A stretch of 64,000 nt of DNA from Edaphobacter lichenicola (GCF_025264645.1 NZ_CP073696.1:124001-188000), one strand, 5' to 3'; counted from the stretch's first letter, positions 8,503-17,494 are shown. Program-made: numbers and translations. The notes: a model not told the origin generated them from the letters alone.

Positions 8503-8621
8503 CGGTGTTCTGCTTTGCCAAGATGACGACTGGCACGTACGCTCAACGTTCGGTGATGTGATTGGGCGTGGGCGTATTTTTTTTGATCATCGTCGCCGTA
8601 ATTTCATGCGAGGCTGATGCT

Positions 8622-10142
8622 ATGCAGAACGAAGATAGCGTTGCGAAACGTGTTTCGCCACTGGAGATGGATTCTGAGGAGTTTCGAAGACTGGGATACC
8701 TCCTTGTCGATCGGATCGCTGGATTTCTGGAGTCACTTCCTGAACGTGAAGTGACTCGTGGCGAATCGCCCTCCGATGTTCGGCATGCGCTGGAGGCAGA
8801 ACGTAGTTTGCCGCTGCATGGTGCGGACCCGGCAAAGTTGCTCGATCGTGCCGCTGACTTGTTGTTTGAGCATTCGCTGTTCAATGCGCATCCCCGATTC
8901 TGGGGGTACATTACTTCATCTCCTGCGCCGATTGGTGCGCTGGGGGATCTGCTGGCTGCTGCGGTCAATCCAAATGTGGGAGCGTGGCTGCTTTCACCGA
9001 TGGCCAGCGAGATCGAGGCTCAGACCATACGCTGGATTGCCGAGATGGTGGGTTATCCGACGGACTGCGGCGGGCTCTTTGTGAGCGGCGGGAACATGGC
9101 GAACTTTGTGTGTTTTCTGGCGGCGCGGCAGGCGAATGCGGGTTGGGATGTGCGGGTGAAGGGAGTGGAGAATAGCCGGCTGCGGGTGTACTGCTCCAAA
9201 GAGACGCATACGTGGATTCAAAAGGCGGCGGACATTTCGGGGTTGGGCACGGATGCGATCCGCTGGGTTCCGACAGACGATGAGCTGAGAATGGACGTTG
9301 CGGCGCTGCGAAGGCAGATCGTGAGCGATATGGAAGCTGGCGACAGGCCGCTTATGGTCGTTGGTACGGCTGGCTCAGTGAGTACGGGGGCAATTGATCC
9401 GCTGCCGGAGATTGCTGCGATATGCCGTGAGTTCGATGTGTGGTTCCATGTCGATGGCGCTTATGGTGGCCTTGCGGCAGTCTTACCTGATGCTTCGGAT
9501 GCGTTGCGCGGGTTGCGTGAAGCAGATTCGCTGGCGGTCGATCCGCACAAGTGGCTGTATGCGCCGCTGGAAGCGGGTTGCGCTTTGGTCCGCAGACCGG
9601 ACAAGTTGCGTGATGCGTTCGCCTATCATCCGCCTTACTACCACTTCGGAGTGGAGGCGATTAACTACTTCGACCTGGGGCCTCAGAACTCTCGCGGATT
9701 TCGAGCGCTGAAGGTGTGGCTCGCGCTGCAGCAGGTTGGCCGGGCGGGATATGTCCGGATGATCTCGGATGATATTCGGCTGGCTGGAGAGTTGTTTCAA
9801 CGGATATCGGGGTACCCTGCGCTGGAGGCCTTTACTCATTCGCTTAGCATCACCACGTTTCGTTATGTGCCGCTGGATCTGGACTCTGGTGATGAGGGAG
9901 TTGAGGCCTATCTGGAGCGATTGAATCGAGAGCTTCTGACTCGCTTGCAGGCTGGTGGTGAGGCTTATGTTTCGAATGCGGTGGTTCATGGGCGATTTGC
10001 GCTGCGCGCCTGCATCGTGAACTTTCGTACGTCGCTTGCCGATGTTGAAGCGCTGCTGCCCATTGTGGTGAGAATAGGCGGTGAGGTTGATGCTGAGCTT
10101 CGAAGTCAGGGTGTTCGCGGTGAGGCGTCGCAAAGGGTTTAG
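8622..10142 (+). CDS. Pyridoxal-dependent (aromatic amino acid type) decarboxylase
   Basis: This 506-residue protein belongs to group II PLP decarboxylases (aromatic-L-amino-acid, glutamate, tyrosine and related decarboxylases). Seen: NAHPRFWGYITSSPAP, a substrate-entry feature of the family; LFVSGGNMANFVCFLAAR; the PLP-contacting VWFHVDGAYGG; and the Schiff-base lysine in SLAVDPHKWLY (Lys about 310). ATG 8622 is chosen because GAGG sits 8 bases upstream; an in-frame extension to GTG 8562 would add a hydrophobic stretch with no clear ribosome site. The substrate cannot be told from sequence. The gene is foreign to the dcw cluster and follows repeats D1 and B1. Confidence 0.9.
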   Translation: MQNEDSVAKRVSPLEMDSEEFRRLGYLLVDRIAGFLESLPEREVTRGESPSDVRHALEAERSLPLHGADPAKLLDRAADLLFEHSLFNAHPRFWGYITSSPAPIGALGDLLAAAVNPNVGAWLLSPMASEIEAQTIRWIAEMVGYPTDCGGLFVSGGNMANFVCFLAARQANAGWDVRVKGVENSRLRVYCSKETHTWIQKAADISGLGTDAIRWVPTDDELRMDVAALRRQIVSDMEAGDRPLMVVGTAGSVSTGAIDPLPEIAAICREFDVWFHVDGAYGGLAAVLPDASDALRGLREADSLAVDPHKWLYAPLEAGCALVRRPDKLRDAFAYHPPYYHFGVEAINYFDLGPQNSRGFRALKVWLALQQVGRAGYVRMISDDIRLAGELFQRISGYPALEAFTHSLSITTFRYVPLDLDSGDEGVEAYLERLNRELLTRLQAGGEAYVSNAVVHGRFALRACIVNFRTSLADVEALLPIVVRIGGEVDAELRSQGVRGEASQRV

Positions 10143-10177
10143 TCGTTCAAAGGTGTGTTGGTGAGTTGCGAACAAGA

Positions 10178-10210
10178 AAAGGGCTGAGGATTGTTGCTCC
10201 TCAGCCCTTT
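10178..10210. terminator. Bidirectional rho-independent terminator
   Basis: A perfect 13-bp stem, AAAGGGCTGAGGA and TCCTCAGCCCTTT, with a 7-base loop lies between the convergent PLP decarboxylase (+) and YXWGXW gene (-). It is flanked by A-rich bases on the left and T bases within the right arm, so it can serve both genes. Confidence 0.9.
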
Positions 10211-10228
10211 GGATTTGAAGGCTTGGTG

Positions 10229-11251
10229 TTAGCGATGACCGCCGCCGCCACCGCCGTGTGAGCCGCCGCCACCGCCTCCGCTGTAGCCGCCGCCGTGTGA
10301 GCCACCGCCACCGCTGTAGCCGCCGCTTGGCGCGGAGGAGTGATAGCTGCTGCCACCCCCACTGTAGCCGGCGCTAGCGGACGGATGATAGCTGCCGCCG
10401 GTGTTCCCTGCGTAGCTGCGTGAGGCTCCACTGTAGGCGCTCACACCGCTGTACGAACGGCCGCCTGCGTAGTTGCCGGCACCGTTGTAGGTTGAGCGGC
10501 CTGCGCTGGTTTGCGCGAAGCTGCGGCCGTTGACGCTGGAGCTGCGGGCGCCGGAGGAGTAGTTTCCGCCGCGGTTGTAGGCTACGTTGTTGACGTGCGT
10601 GAAGCTCGCACCGCCGGGGTGGCCGGAGTATCCGTTATAGGTGCGGTTGTAGAAGTTGCCTCCGCCCCAGCCGCGGCCGATGTTGCAGTAGGCGCGGTTG
10701 TACCAGAAGCGGCCGCCGCCCCAGTATCCGCCATAGAAGCCGATGCCGAAGTAGCCGAAGCCGTAGTTAATGCCACCGTAGTAGCCGACGTATGGGCCCC
10801 AGTAGCCGGTGTTCCAGAAGTAGCCGCCGTAGCCGTAGCCCCAGTAGCCAGGCGTCCAGAGAGCTCCGGTGTAGGGTGCTGCAACCCAGGCTCCCTGAAC
10901 CCACTCGTAGCCATCACCGGACCAGGCCCAGTAGCCGGGGGTCCAGATGTAGCCGTCGCCGGGCGCTGGGGGTTGGGTGTAGTCGGGGATTGCTGGCGGG
11001 GCCTGCTCGATGCCTTGTGGGGCGCCAGCTTGTGGGGCTCCGTTTTGCATGGGGTAGGTGTTGTCCTGCGGTGCGCCTGCGGGAGGGCCACCGTACTGAG
11101 GATCCTGCTGCGCGATCTGTTCGGCTGCGGGAGAGCCGTATTGGTCGTTCGGGTTGTAGGGCTGGATCTGGGCGAGGAGCGGCGCGGCCAAGACAAAGCC
11201 GGCCAGTGTTGCTACACCGAAAGAGTTTCTGACGAGGCGAGTGAACGTCAT
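10229..11251 (-). CDS. Secreted Gly/Tyr/Trp-rich YXWGXW-repeat protein
   Basis: The 340-residue product starts with a cleavable-type signal peptide (basic MTFTRLVR, hydrophobic core, ALA-like end near residue 28). After a Pro/Gln/Gly-rich linker come aromatic repeats such as GYIWTPGYWAWSGDGYEW and ALWTPGYWGYGYGG, the YXWGXW repeat of exported proteins. The C-terminal third is almost only Gly, Ser, Tyr, Asn and ends in GGGSHGGGGGGHR. It probably forms a structural or surface-exposed sheet protein; no enzymatic motif is seen. It faces the PLP decarboxylase across a terminator and is unrelated to wall synthesis by sequence. Confidence 0.85.
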   Translation of the reverse strand: MTFTRLVRNSFGVATLAGFVLAAPLLAQIQPYNPNDQYGSPAAEQIAQQDPQYGGPPAGAPQDNTYPMQNGAPQAGAPQGIEQAPPAIPDYTQPPAPGDGYIWTPGYWAWSGDGYEWVQGAWVAAPYTGALWTPGYWGYGYGGYFWNTGYWGPYVGYYGGINYGFGYFGIGFYGGYWGGGRFWYNRAYCNIGRGWGGGNFYNRTYNGYSGHPGGASFTHVNNVAYNRGGNYSSGARSSSVNGRSFAQTSAGRSTYNGAGNYAGGRSYSGVSAYSGASRSYAGNTGGSYHPSASAGYSGGGSSYHSSAPSGGYSGGGGSHGGGYSGGGGGGSHGGGGGGHR

Positions 11252-11475
11252 GGCCTAACCTTCCTGCTCAGCCTTCGTTTATCCGGTGTTGCGGTCGTGC
11301 GGCGGACTTCGCGGAGAGCAAGGATGAGTTCCAGCCCGGCGGGAGAAGCCCGGGTCAAGTCCTCAGTTGATTAGACACGAATTTTGGGGGTTTGTTGCTA
11401 AATATTGAATTGGGTTGGGGCGGGGGCGGAGACTGTCTGAAGATGGGGCAGTCATGGTGGTTGCGGTAGAGGAAA

Positions 11476-11540
11476 GCGGTTCGTGCGTGGCGCGAATAAC
11501 CCACCCTTTGTGATGAAGCTACAAAGGATGGGCCACCCGG
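11476..11540 (+). repeat. Double-hairpin repeat family B, copy 2
   Basis: This copy has GCGGTTCGTGC-GTG-GCGCGAA followed by a second stem CCACCCTTTGT and ACAAAGGATGG with one mismatch, and ends in GGGCCACCCGG. The loops and outer ends match copy 1, but the second stem has an entirely different sequence while staying paired. It fills part of the 303-base gap 11252-11554, which otherwise shows no gene. Confidence 0.85.
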
Positions 11541-11554
11541 GCGCCTGCACCTGG

Positions 11555-12622
11555 CTACCTGGGGGTGGTGAAGAGGTTTTTGGGGCAGAGGACGTGGACG
11601 CCGCTCTTGGTGTCGACGAGTTGGGTGATGTCGACGTCGCAGGCGGTGGAGATGAGGGCGTAGGCGTCGTCGCGGGTGAGCCTGGGGTGGTCGGGAATTT
11701 GTTCGGCGAGGAAGGTGATCATGTTGCGAACGGCCATCTCGGTGGCGGTTTTGAGGTCTTCGTCGAAGCCCATGGCGATGTACTGGGTGGGGGTTTCGCC
11801 GCGGGGCCAGAGGAGATGCTGAGCGTTGTCGCCTGGCTGGGCCTTGTGGACTATGAATTGGAAGGTGCCGGTGAGTTGGGTTTCGAGAGCGGTGATGTCG
11901 ACTTCGCCGTTGCCCTGGCCGGCGTGGCCGTCGCCGACTTCGAAGAGAGCGCCTTTGGCGTTGACGGGGATGTAGAGGGTGGTGCCGGCGACCATCTCCT
12001 TATTGTCGATGTTGCCGGCGTGCATCCAGGGTGGGGCGGAGTTGTACTTGCCGGCGGACTCGGGTGGGGCGATGCCCATGCTGCCGAAGAAGGGGTGGAG
12101 GGGGATGTCGATGCCGGGGGCGAAGTGGCCGATCATCTTTTCGCGGTCGAGGGGGATGATGCGGGTGCGGCTGTAGGGGAAGTCGTTGGGGAGGAAGCCG
12201 CGGCCAGCACCGAAGCCGTTGCAGGCCCAAGGGACGTCGATGTTGATTTTTTGAATGCGGACTTCGAGGACGTCGCCGGGTTCGGCTTCGGAGATGGCGA
12301 CGGGGCCGGTGAGGATGTGGCCGCCGGGACCTTTTTCGCTGGCGGGGTAGTTCTTGTAGATGTCGGCGACGTAGGGCGGGATGTCGGCGTCGGCTATGCC
12401 GAGGGACTTGAGGCGCTCGGGGGAGCCACAGGTGGAGAGGGTTTGGATGGTGACGGTGTCTCCGGAGTGGACGGTGAGGACCGGGGTGGCTTTGGCGGAG
12501 TAGAAGCCCCAGGCTACGGTGGTGGGAGTGGCTAGGAGGGTTTGGTTTTGCTGTGCGGCGGCGGGGATGGTGAGGAGTGCAGCGGCGCACAGGGCGGCGA
12601 AGCGGGTTGGGTTGGCGGGCAT
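11555..12622 (-). CDS. Secreted acetamidase/formamidase family hydrolase
   Basis: The 355-residue protein has an N-terminal signal peptide (hydrophobic FAALCAAALLTIPAAAQ) and then the FmdA/AmdA fold. Family features are HSGDTVTIQTLSTCG near the start, GHILTGPVAISEAEPGD, WACNGFGAGRGFLP and the metal-site region FEVGDGHAGQGNGEVD. These enzymes release ammonia from short amides, and members with signal peptides act in the periplasm. The actual amide substrate is unknown. Its start faces murC divergently across 211 bases that contain repeat A2, so the two genes do not share a promoter region free of repeats. Confidence 0.88.
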   Translation of the reverse strand: MPANPTRFAALCAAALLTIPAAAQQNQTLLATPTTVAWGFYSAKATPVLTVHSGDTVTIQTLSTCGSPERLKSLGIADADIPPYVADIYKNYPASEKGPGGHILTGPVAISEAEPGDVLEVRIQKINIDVPWACNGFGAGRGFLPNDFPYSRTRIIPLDREKMIGHFAPGIDIPLHPFFGSMGIAPPESAGKYNSAPPWMHAGNIDNKEMVAGTTLYIPVNAKGALFEVGDGHAGQGNGEVDITALETQLTGTFQFIVHKAQPGDNAQHLLWPRGETPTQYIAMGFDEDLKTATEMAVRNMITFLAEQIPDHPRLTRDDAYALISTACDVDITQLVDTKSGVHVLCPKNLFTTPR

Positions 12623-12656
12623 GGATTTTATATATCACGAAGTTCGTTGCGAGAGT

Positions 12657-12755
12657 GTCCTGCCGGACGGGCCCACTGCGCGTGGGGCGGCCACTTCGTG
12701 GCGTGTGTACCTTTTTTTTTGTGGTGAGAGCGAGTGGTCCTCCCGTTGGTCGGAG
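12657..12755 (+). repeat. Dispersed structured repeat family A, copy 2 (upstream of murC)
   Basis: This ~99-base block matches 6833-6932. It begins GTCCTGCCGGACGGGCCCAC, carries the stem GCCAC-TTC-GTGGC (12690-12702) and ends TGGTCCTCCCGTTGGTCGGAG. A run of nine T bases interrupts the middle. It lies between the divergent amidase and murC starts, 78 bases before murC. Confidence 0.85.
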
Positions 12756-12833
12756 GAAGCTGATTGCGTTCTCTCGTGCTTGGGATCGCTGGTAATCTGA
12801 AGAATCAGATTTGAAAGTAGAGATAACGAGAGC

Positions 12834-14234
12834 ATGTTTGTGCCTGGGCACTTTTTGTTTGCGCCGTCGCAGCGGATTCACTTTATTGGTATCGGCGGGA
12901 TTGGGATGAGTGGGATCGCAGAGATCCTGCTGACGATGGGGTATTCGGTTTCGGGGAGTGATCTGCGGCGGAGTGCGGTGACGGATCGGCTGCTGGGAAT
13001 GGGGGCGCGGATCTTTGAGGGGCATGTAGCGAGCAATGCTGCGGCTAGCGATGTGGTGGTGACCAGCTCGGCGGTTGCAAAGGATAATCCTGAGGTTCTG
13101 GAGGCGAAAGAGCGAAAGATTCCGGTGATTCAGCGGGCGGAGATGCTCGCAGAGTTGATGCGGCTGAAGTATGGGATTGCCGTGGCCGGGATGCATGGGA
13201 AGACGACGACGACTTCGATGGTGGCGGCGGTGCTGCAAGGTGGTGGGCTGGATCCGACGGTGGTTGTTGGGGGCAGGGTGAATGCACTGGGTTCGAATGC
13301 GCGGTTGGGGAACTCGCAGTACCTGGTGGCGGAGGCGGATGAGAGCGATCGGAGTTTTCTAAAGTTGTCGCCGGTCTTGGCGGTGGTGACGAATCTGGAT
13401 CGCGAGCATATGGATTGCTATCGTGATATGGCGGATGTTGAAGTTGCGTTTGTGGAGTTTATGGATCGGCTGCCGTTTTATGGGGCGACTACGGCTTGTG
13501 TCGACAATGCGCTGCTGCGGACGGTGGTGCCTCGGGTGAGGCGGAAGGTTTATACGTATGGCGAGAGTGCGGATGCGGACTTTCGCGTGGAGATTTTGCC
13601 GAAGGATGAGGCGTGTCATTCGTGTTTTGCGGTGAACTATAAGGGATTGGTGCTGGGGACGTTTCGGCTGCATGTGCCGGGGCGGCACAACGTGCTGAAT
13701 GCGGCGGCTGCGGTTGCGGTGGGAGTGCAGTTGGGGGTGGCTCCGGACCAGATTGCGGCGGGGCTGGAGACGTTTCGCGGTGTGGATCGGCGGTTTCAGA
13801 TCAAGGGTGAGGTTCGTGGGGTGACAGTGGTGGATGATTATGGGCATCATCCGACGGAGATTCTGGCTACGCTGCGAGCGGCGCGGGAGTGCGGGTATGC
13901 GCGGGTGCATGTTTTGTTTCAGCCGCATCGGTTTACGCGGACGCGGGATCTGATGACGGAGTTTGCCGGGGCCTTCAAGGATGCCGATACTGTCGAGGTG
14001 CTGGATATCTATGCGGCGAGCGAGGCTCCGATTGTGGGCGTCGATGCGCAGGCGCTGGTGAAGGCGATCAAGGCGGCGGGTGGCGAGAAGGTAGGGTATG
14101 CGCCGTCTGTTGCTGATGGCGTGGGTATGCTCGTGCGGGAGGCTAAGGCGGGGGATGTCATTTTGACGTTGGGGGCGGGGAGTGTATCGCAGGCCGGGTC
14201 GGCGCTGCTGGAGGGGTTGGCCGCAAATGGGTGA
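12834..14234 (+). CDS. murC: UDP-N-acetylmuramate--L-alanine ligase MurC
   Basis: MurC joins L-alanine to UDP-MurNAc, the first amino-acid addition in peptidoglycan precursor synthesis. The 466-residue protein has the N-terminal IHFIGIGGIGMSGIAEIL, the ATP loop VAGMHGKTTTTSM at about residue 119, the middle-domain NLDREHMDCY and the C-terminal DDYGHHPTEI followed by FQPHRFTRT, all MurC-specific. Length is normal. In standard dcw clusters murC directly follows murG; here 4.8 kb of unrelated genes and repeats intervene. ftsQ follows without murB or ddl between. Confidence 0.97.
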   Translation: MFVPGHFLFAPSQRIHFIGIGGIGMSGIAEILLTMGYSVSGSDLRRSAVTDRLLGMGARIFEGHVASNAAASDVVVTSSAVAKDNPEVLEAKERKIPVIQRAEMLAELMRLKYGIAVAGMHGKTTTTSMVAAVLQGGGLDPTVVVGGRVNALGSNARLGNSQYLVAEADESDRSFLKLSPVLAVVTNLDREHMDCYRDMADVEVAFVEFMDRLPFYGATTACVDNALLRTVVPRVRRKVYTYGESADADFRVEILPKDEACHSCFAVNYKGLVLGTFRLHVPGRHNVLNAAAAVAVGVQLGVAPDQIAAGLETFRGVDRRFQIKGEVRGVTVVDDYGHHPTEILATLRAARECGYARVHVLFQPHRFTRTRDLMTEFAGAFKDADTVEVLDIYAASEAPIVGVDAQALVKAIKAAGGEKVGYAPSVADGVGMLVREAKAGDVILTLGAGSVSQAGSALLEGLAANG

Positions 14235-14327
14235 GTTCCTGAAAGGGTACGTGCTAAAGATGGGCGGCTGCGACGGGGACGCTGCGGGTTATGCTCAGGA
14301 TGGCGATTCTCGCGGCCTTGCTCAGGC

Positions 14328-15665
14328 GTGCGACAAAGCGATGTGTTTTCGAAGCGCGGGACAGCGGTGCTAGAGGCGCCTGAGCAGAAGTATGCTTCGG
14401 AGTCACGAGGGCCGCGACGAGTCTCGGCTTCTCCAGACCGGAGGCTGCGGCGTGATCTTAGCGAAGATTTCGCGGACGACCCGCATTGGGACGATGAAGC
14501 TCCGGCGGGGCGGCGTAAGGCGGGAGTGCGAGTGCGGTTTCGCGGCCTGCCTTCGACGAAGTGGGGAAGGATTGCGGCTGGCTGTGGTTTGGTTGCATGT
14601 CTTGGGGTTTGCGCCGGGTTGTATCTTGCGGCGAGGAGTTTTCTGTTGCACGATGAGCGGTTCTTGATTCCGTCTTCTTCTTCGATTGAGTTTCAGGGCA
14701 ATGCGCATGTGACGCGAGCGCAGCTGCTGAGCATCTTCGGGGAAGATATCGAACGGAACATCTTTAAGGTTTCGCTGCCGGAGCGGCGTGCCGAGTTGGA
14801 GAGGCTGCCGTGGGTGGCCCACGCGACGGTGATGCGTCTGCTGCCAAACCGGATACGAGTTTCGATTGTGGAGAGGACGCCGGTGGCGTTTGTGCGGCAG
14901 GGCAACCATATCGGACTGGTGGACGCGAACGGCGTGTTGCTGGACATGCCCATGGACGCGAAGCCGAATAGCCACTACTCGTTTCCGGTGGTCACGGGGA
15001 TCGCGGCGAATGATCCGCTGTCGGTGCGTGCGGCGCGGATGAAGATCTATGAGCGCTTTACGACGGAGCTGGATGGGTCGGGAGAGAAGATCTCTGAGGG
15101 CTTGAGTGAGGTGGACCTGTCGAATCCGGAGGATGTGAAGGCGCTGATTCCGGATAAGTCGAACGAGATCCTGGTTCACTTTGGCGATGTAGATTTTCTG
15201 GAGCGGTATCGCCGGTTTCAGGAGCATCTGCCGGAGTGGCGAACGGTTTATCCGAAGCTGTCTTCGGTGGATATGCGGTATGAGCGGCAGGTGGTGCTGG
15301 AGATGCAGTCTGGCGCGGGAGTGCCGGTTGCAAACTCTGGTGATGGGGCGAGCGCTTCATCGGCTGCTGATTCGAAGACGGCCGCGGCTGCTATGTCTAA
15401 TGCGGTTGACGATGCGTTGAAGACCTCAGCAAAGGCTGCGCCTGCTGTGCATTCTCCTGTGGCGAAGCATGCTGCGATTGCGAAGGGGAAGCCTGCGCCT
15501 TCTCATCCGACTGTGCAGAGTAAAGCTGCTGCCGCTGCTGAAGCGAAGAAGAAGAAAGACGCAAAGGCGAAGGCGCAGGCTGCTGCGGCGAAGCATCATG
15601 CGGTTGCAGCACAGGGGCCAGCTACTACGACGCAGTATCATCCTACGCAGGCGGCGCATCCATGA
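14328..15665 (+). CDS. ftsQ: Cell division protein FtsQ with long Ala/Lys-rich tail
   Basis: This 445-residue protein is longer than typical FtsQ (about 250-300). Order: a charged cytoplasmic N-terminus (to about residue 80), one membrane span (about 82-104, VACLGVCAGLYLAA), a POTRA domain (IEFQGNAHVTRAQLLSIFG), the FtsQ domain (LPNRIRVSIVERTPVAFVR, VDLSNPEDVKALIP, YPKLSSVDMRYERQVVLE), then a low-complexity tail from about residue 320 rich in Ala, Lys and His. FtsQ scaffolds the septal FtsQLB complex in the periplasm. GTG 14328 has only a weak ribosome site; GTG 14367 with GGGA 7 bases upstream is a possible alternative. The stop overlaps the ftsA start (ATGA). Confidence 0.9.
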   Translation: MRQSDVFSKRGTAVLEAPEQKYASESRGPRRVSASPDRRLRRDLSEDFADDPHWDDEAPAGRRKAGVRVRFRGLPSTKWGRIAAGCGLVACLGVCAGLYLAARSFLLHDERFLIPSSSSIEFQGNAHVTRAQLLSIFGEDIERNIFKVSLPERRAELERLPWVAHATVMRLLPNRIRVSIVERTPVAFVRQGNHIGLVDANGVLLDMPMDAKPNSHYSFPVVTGIAANDPLSVRAARMKIYERFTTELDGSGEKISEGLSEVDLSNPEDVKALIPDKSNEILVHFGDVDFLERYRRFQEHLPEWRTVYPKLSSVDMRYERQVVLEMQSGAGVPVANSGDGASASSAADSKTAAAAMSNAVDDALKTSAKAAPAVHSPVAKHAAIAKGKPAPSHPTVQSKAAAAAEAKKKKDAKAKAQAAAAKHHAVAAQGPATTTQYHPTQAAHP

Positions 15666-16891
15666 ACCAAAAACAAGACAACCTGATTACCGTGCTGGAC
15701 GCTGGGAGCACGAAGAGCTGTGTCCTGGTGGCGGAGCTGCAGGACGGCGTGCTGCGGTATCGCGGGCACGGTATTGAACCGTCGCGGGGAATGCGTAAGG
15801 GATTGATTGCGGAGCTGGGGCCGGCGGCGGAGGCGATTAATCGAGCGGCGCTGACTGCGGAGCGAATGACGAAAGCTGGGATCGAGACGGCGATTGTGGG
15901 GATCGGCGGGACGCATGTGCGTGGAGTGAACTCGCGCGGCGGCATCAGTATGGGTAGCCGGATGCGCGAGATTACGAGAGAAGAGGTGCGGGCTGCGGTG
16001 GATCGTGCGCGGTCGGTGGCGCTGCCTCCGGATCGCGAGGTGCTGCACCTTTTGCCGCAGGAGTTTATTTTGGATGACCAGCCGGGGATTCATGATCCGG
16101 TGGGGATGGTGGGGAACAGGCTTGAGGTGAATCTGCATCTGTCGACGTGCTCGGGAGGCGTGGCGCAGAGCGTGATTACGTGCGCGAATCGTGCCGGGCT
16201 TGAGGTGCAGGACACGGTGTACGAGGGGATTGCCGCGGCTGAAGCTGTGTTGAGTGCGGATGAGCGTGAGCTCGGTGTTTGTATGGCCGATATCGGCTCC
16301 AGTACGACGGAGCTGGCGGTGTTCTTTGAGGGGTCGATTGCGCATACGGCGGTGCTGCCGATTGGTGGGGATCACTTTACCAACGATCTCGCGGTGGGGC
16401 TGCATGTGACGGTGGAAGAGGCGGAGTATCTGAAGAAGATGTATGGGCACTGCGTGGTGACGGCTGTGCCGCAGTTGAATGAGATTGAAGTTGGAGGGAA
16501 TCTCGCATTCTCTGGTGGGCAACCGGCGCGGATGGTGCGGCAGAGATTTCTGGCGGAGATTCTGGAGCCGCGTGCGCGTGAGTTGTTCACGATGCTGCGG
16601 GATAATCTGCGGCATGGTGGCGTGTTGGAGGCGTTGGGCGCAGGCTGCGTTGTGACCGGTGGCGGTGCGAATATGGCGGGGCTGCTGGATAATGCGGAGA
16701 GTCTGCTGCGGGTTCCGGCTCGGATTGGGTATCCAGTGCCGCTGTCGCGGATGCCTGCGGAGTTGGCGACGCCGGAGTTCGCGGTTGCGATTGGGATGCT
16801 GCTTTATACGCACCGGACGCAGGTACGGCGTGCGAGTGAGGAGCAAGGGCTGAAGGCGAAGTTGAAGGCGATCTTTGCTGGAAGCTTTTAG
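15662..16891 (+). CDS. ftsA: Cell division protein FtsA
   Basis: FtsA is the actin-like protein that ties FtsZ filaments to the membrane. The 409-residue sequence shows phosphate loop 1 VLDAGSTKSCVLVAE at the N-terminus, the SHS2/1C region (GGTHVRGVNSRGG), phosphate loop 2 MADIGSSTTELAVF, the adenosine motif VVTGGGANMAGL and a C-terminal amphipathic end KAKLKAIFAGSF that fits the membrane-targeting helix. It is coupled to ftsQ by an ATGA overlap. ftsZ, normally next, is displaced by about 5.1 kb of unrelated genes. Confidence 0.96.
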   Translation: MNQKQDNLITVLDAGSTKSCVLVAELQDGVLRYRGHGIEPSRGMRKGLIAELGPAAEAINRAALTAERMTKAGIETAIVGIGGTHVRGVNSRGGISMGSRMREITREEVRAAVDRARSVALPPDREVLHLLPQEFILDDQPGIHDPVGMVGNRLEVNLHLSTCSGGVAQSVITCANRAGLEVQDTVYEGIAAAEAVLSADERELGVCMADIGSSTTELAVFFEGSIAHTAVLPIGGDHFTNDLAVGLHVTVEEAEYLKKMYGHCVVTAVPQLNEIEVGGNLAFSGGQPARMVRQRFLAEILEPRARELFTMLRDNLRHGGVLEALGAGCVVTGGGANMAGLLDNAESLLRVPARIGYPVPLSRMPAELATPEFAVAIGMLLYTHRTQVRRASEEQGLKAKLKAIFAGSF

Positions 16892-16942
16892 TTGTTCTGT
16901 CGCTACTTAGCCGGTTGACTGCAGGCTGCTGTCGTTGAAAGT

Positions 16943-16993
16943 GCGGTTCGCGCTTCCGCGCGAATAACCCACTGTCGAGATGAGACACGACGA
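16943..16993 (+). repeat. Double-hairpin repeat family B, copy 3
   Basis: The first stem is perfect (TTCGCGC-TTCC-GCGCGAA) and is followed by TAACCCACTGTCGAGATGAG. The second stem is degenerate and the usual GGGCCACCC end is missing, so this is a decayed or partial copy. It sits 52 bases after ftsA, at the edge of the inserted gene block. Confidence 0.7.
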
Positions 16994-17091
16994 GCTTCTT
17001 CTGTGGTGAATGAAGCGTTGGCGTGAGTTGGTGTTGGTTTTGATGGGCGATAGACCCTGTGCAAATTTCAAAAATAAACTTCGAATCTCTC

Positions 17092-17139
17092 TTGCAAGAT
17101 TTTGTATTTAACATTATTGTTATTTAACGTAATAGTTAA
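17092..17139 (+). promoter_or_regulatory. Putative promoter and ArsR-type operator
   Basis: TTGCAA (17092-17097) and TATTGT (17115-17120) are spaced by 17 bases and form a weak vegetative promoter. Two inverted repeats cover it: TAACA-TTAT-TGTTA (17109-17122) spans the -10 box and TTAAC-GTAATA-GTTAA lies at 17124-17139. The stretch is strikingly AT-rich for this genome. An operator overlapping the -10 of an ArsR-family gene fits autorepression; this is inferred, not shown. Confidence 0.45.
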
Positions 17140-17146
17140 TAACGAT

Positions 17147-17494
17147 ATGAACGATCAGATTACATCAACGTTTGCTGCTTTGGCCGATCCAACCCGACGG
17201 GCGATTCTTGCGCGACTGGCGTTGGGAGAGACGTCTGTGACTGAGCTTGCTGCGCCGTTTGAGATGAGCATGCCTGCAATTTCGCGTCACCTGAAGGTGC
17301 TTGAGAGAGCAGGGCTGATCTCGCGCGGGCGTGAAGCGCAGTGGCGGCCTTGCAAATTGAATCCTAAGCCTTTGAAAGGGGCTGCGGAGTGGTTGGAGGA
17401 GTATCGACAGTTCTGGGAGCAGAGGTTCGATCGGCTGGAAGAGTACTTGAAGACGATGCAGGCGAAGGAGAAACGTCGCGTCAAAAAGAAATAA
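17147..17494 (+). CDS. ArsR-family winged-helix transcriptional regulator
   Basis: This 115-residue protein is a compact winged helix: FAALADPTRRAILARLALGETSVTELAAPFEMSMPAISRHLKVLERAGLI is the classic ArsR/SmtB core. The metal-binding ELCVCD motif is absent, as in the subgroup linked to SRPBCC (AHSA1-like) genes. ATG 17147 is chosen because the family starts about there; an extension to 17102 would translate the AT-rich operator. It heads an apparent operon with a 46-residue ORF and two SRPBCC genes, which is the usual genomic partner of this subgroup. A basic Lys/Arg C-terminus is seen. The ligand is unknown. Confidence 0.9.
   Translation: MNDQITSTFAALADPTRRAILARLALGETSVTELAAPFEMSMPAISRHLKVLERAGLISRGREAQWRPCKLNPKPLKGAAEWLEEYRQFWEQRFDRLEEYLKTMQAKEKRRVKKK

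Noticed and set aside
8562-8621. Hydrophobic N-terminal extension of the PLP decarboxylase (lipoprotein-like)
   Set aside because: The GTG start has no ribosome site and lacks the basic N-region of a signal; the cytosolic family starts at about 8622.
12542-12727. Short frames across 12519-12800 on the + strand
   Set aside because: They translate repeat A2 (GRAHC-like residues) and the amidase antisense; no ribosome site.
14227-14373. 48-residue ORF overlapping the murC stop and ftsQ start
   Set aside because: The ATG overlaps the murC stop but lacks a ribosome site, and the codons run into ftsQ; no family resemblance.
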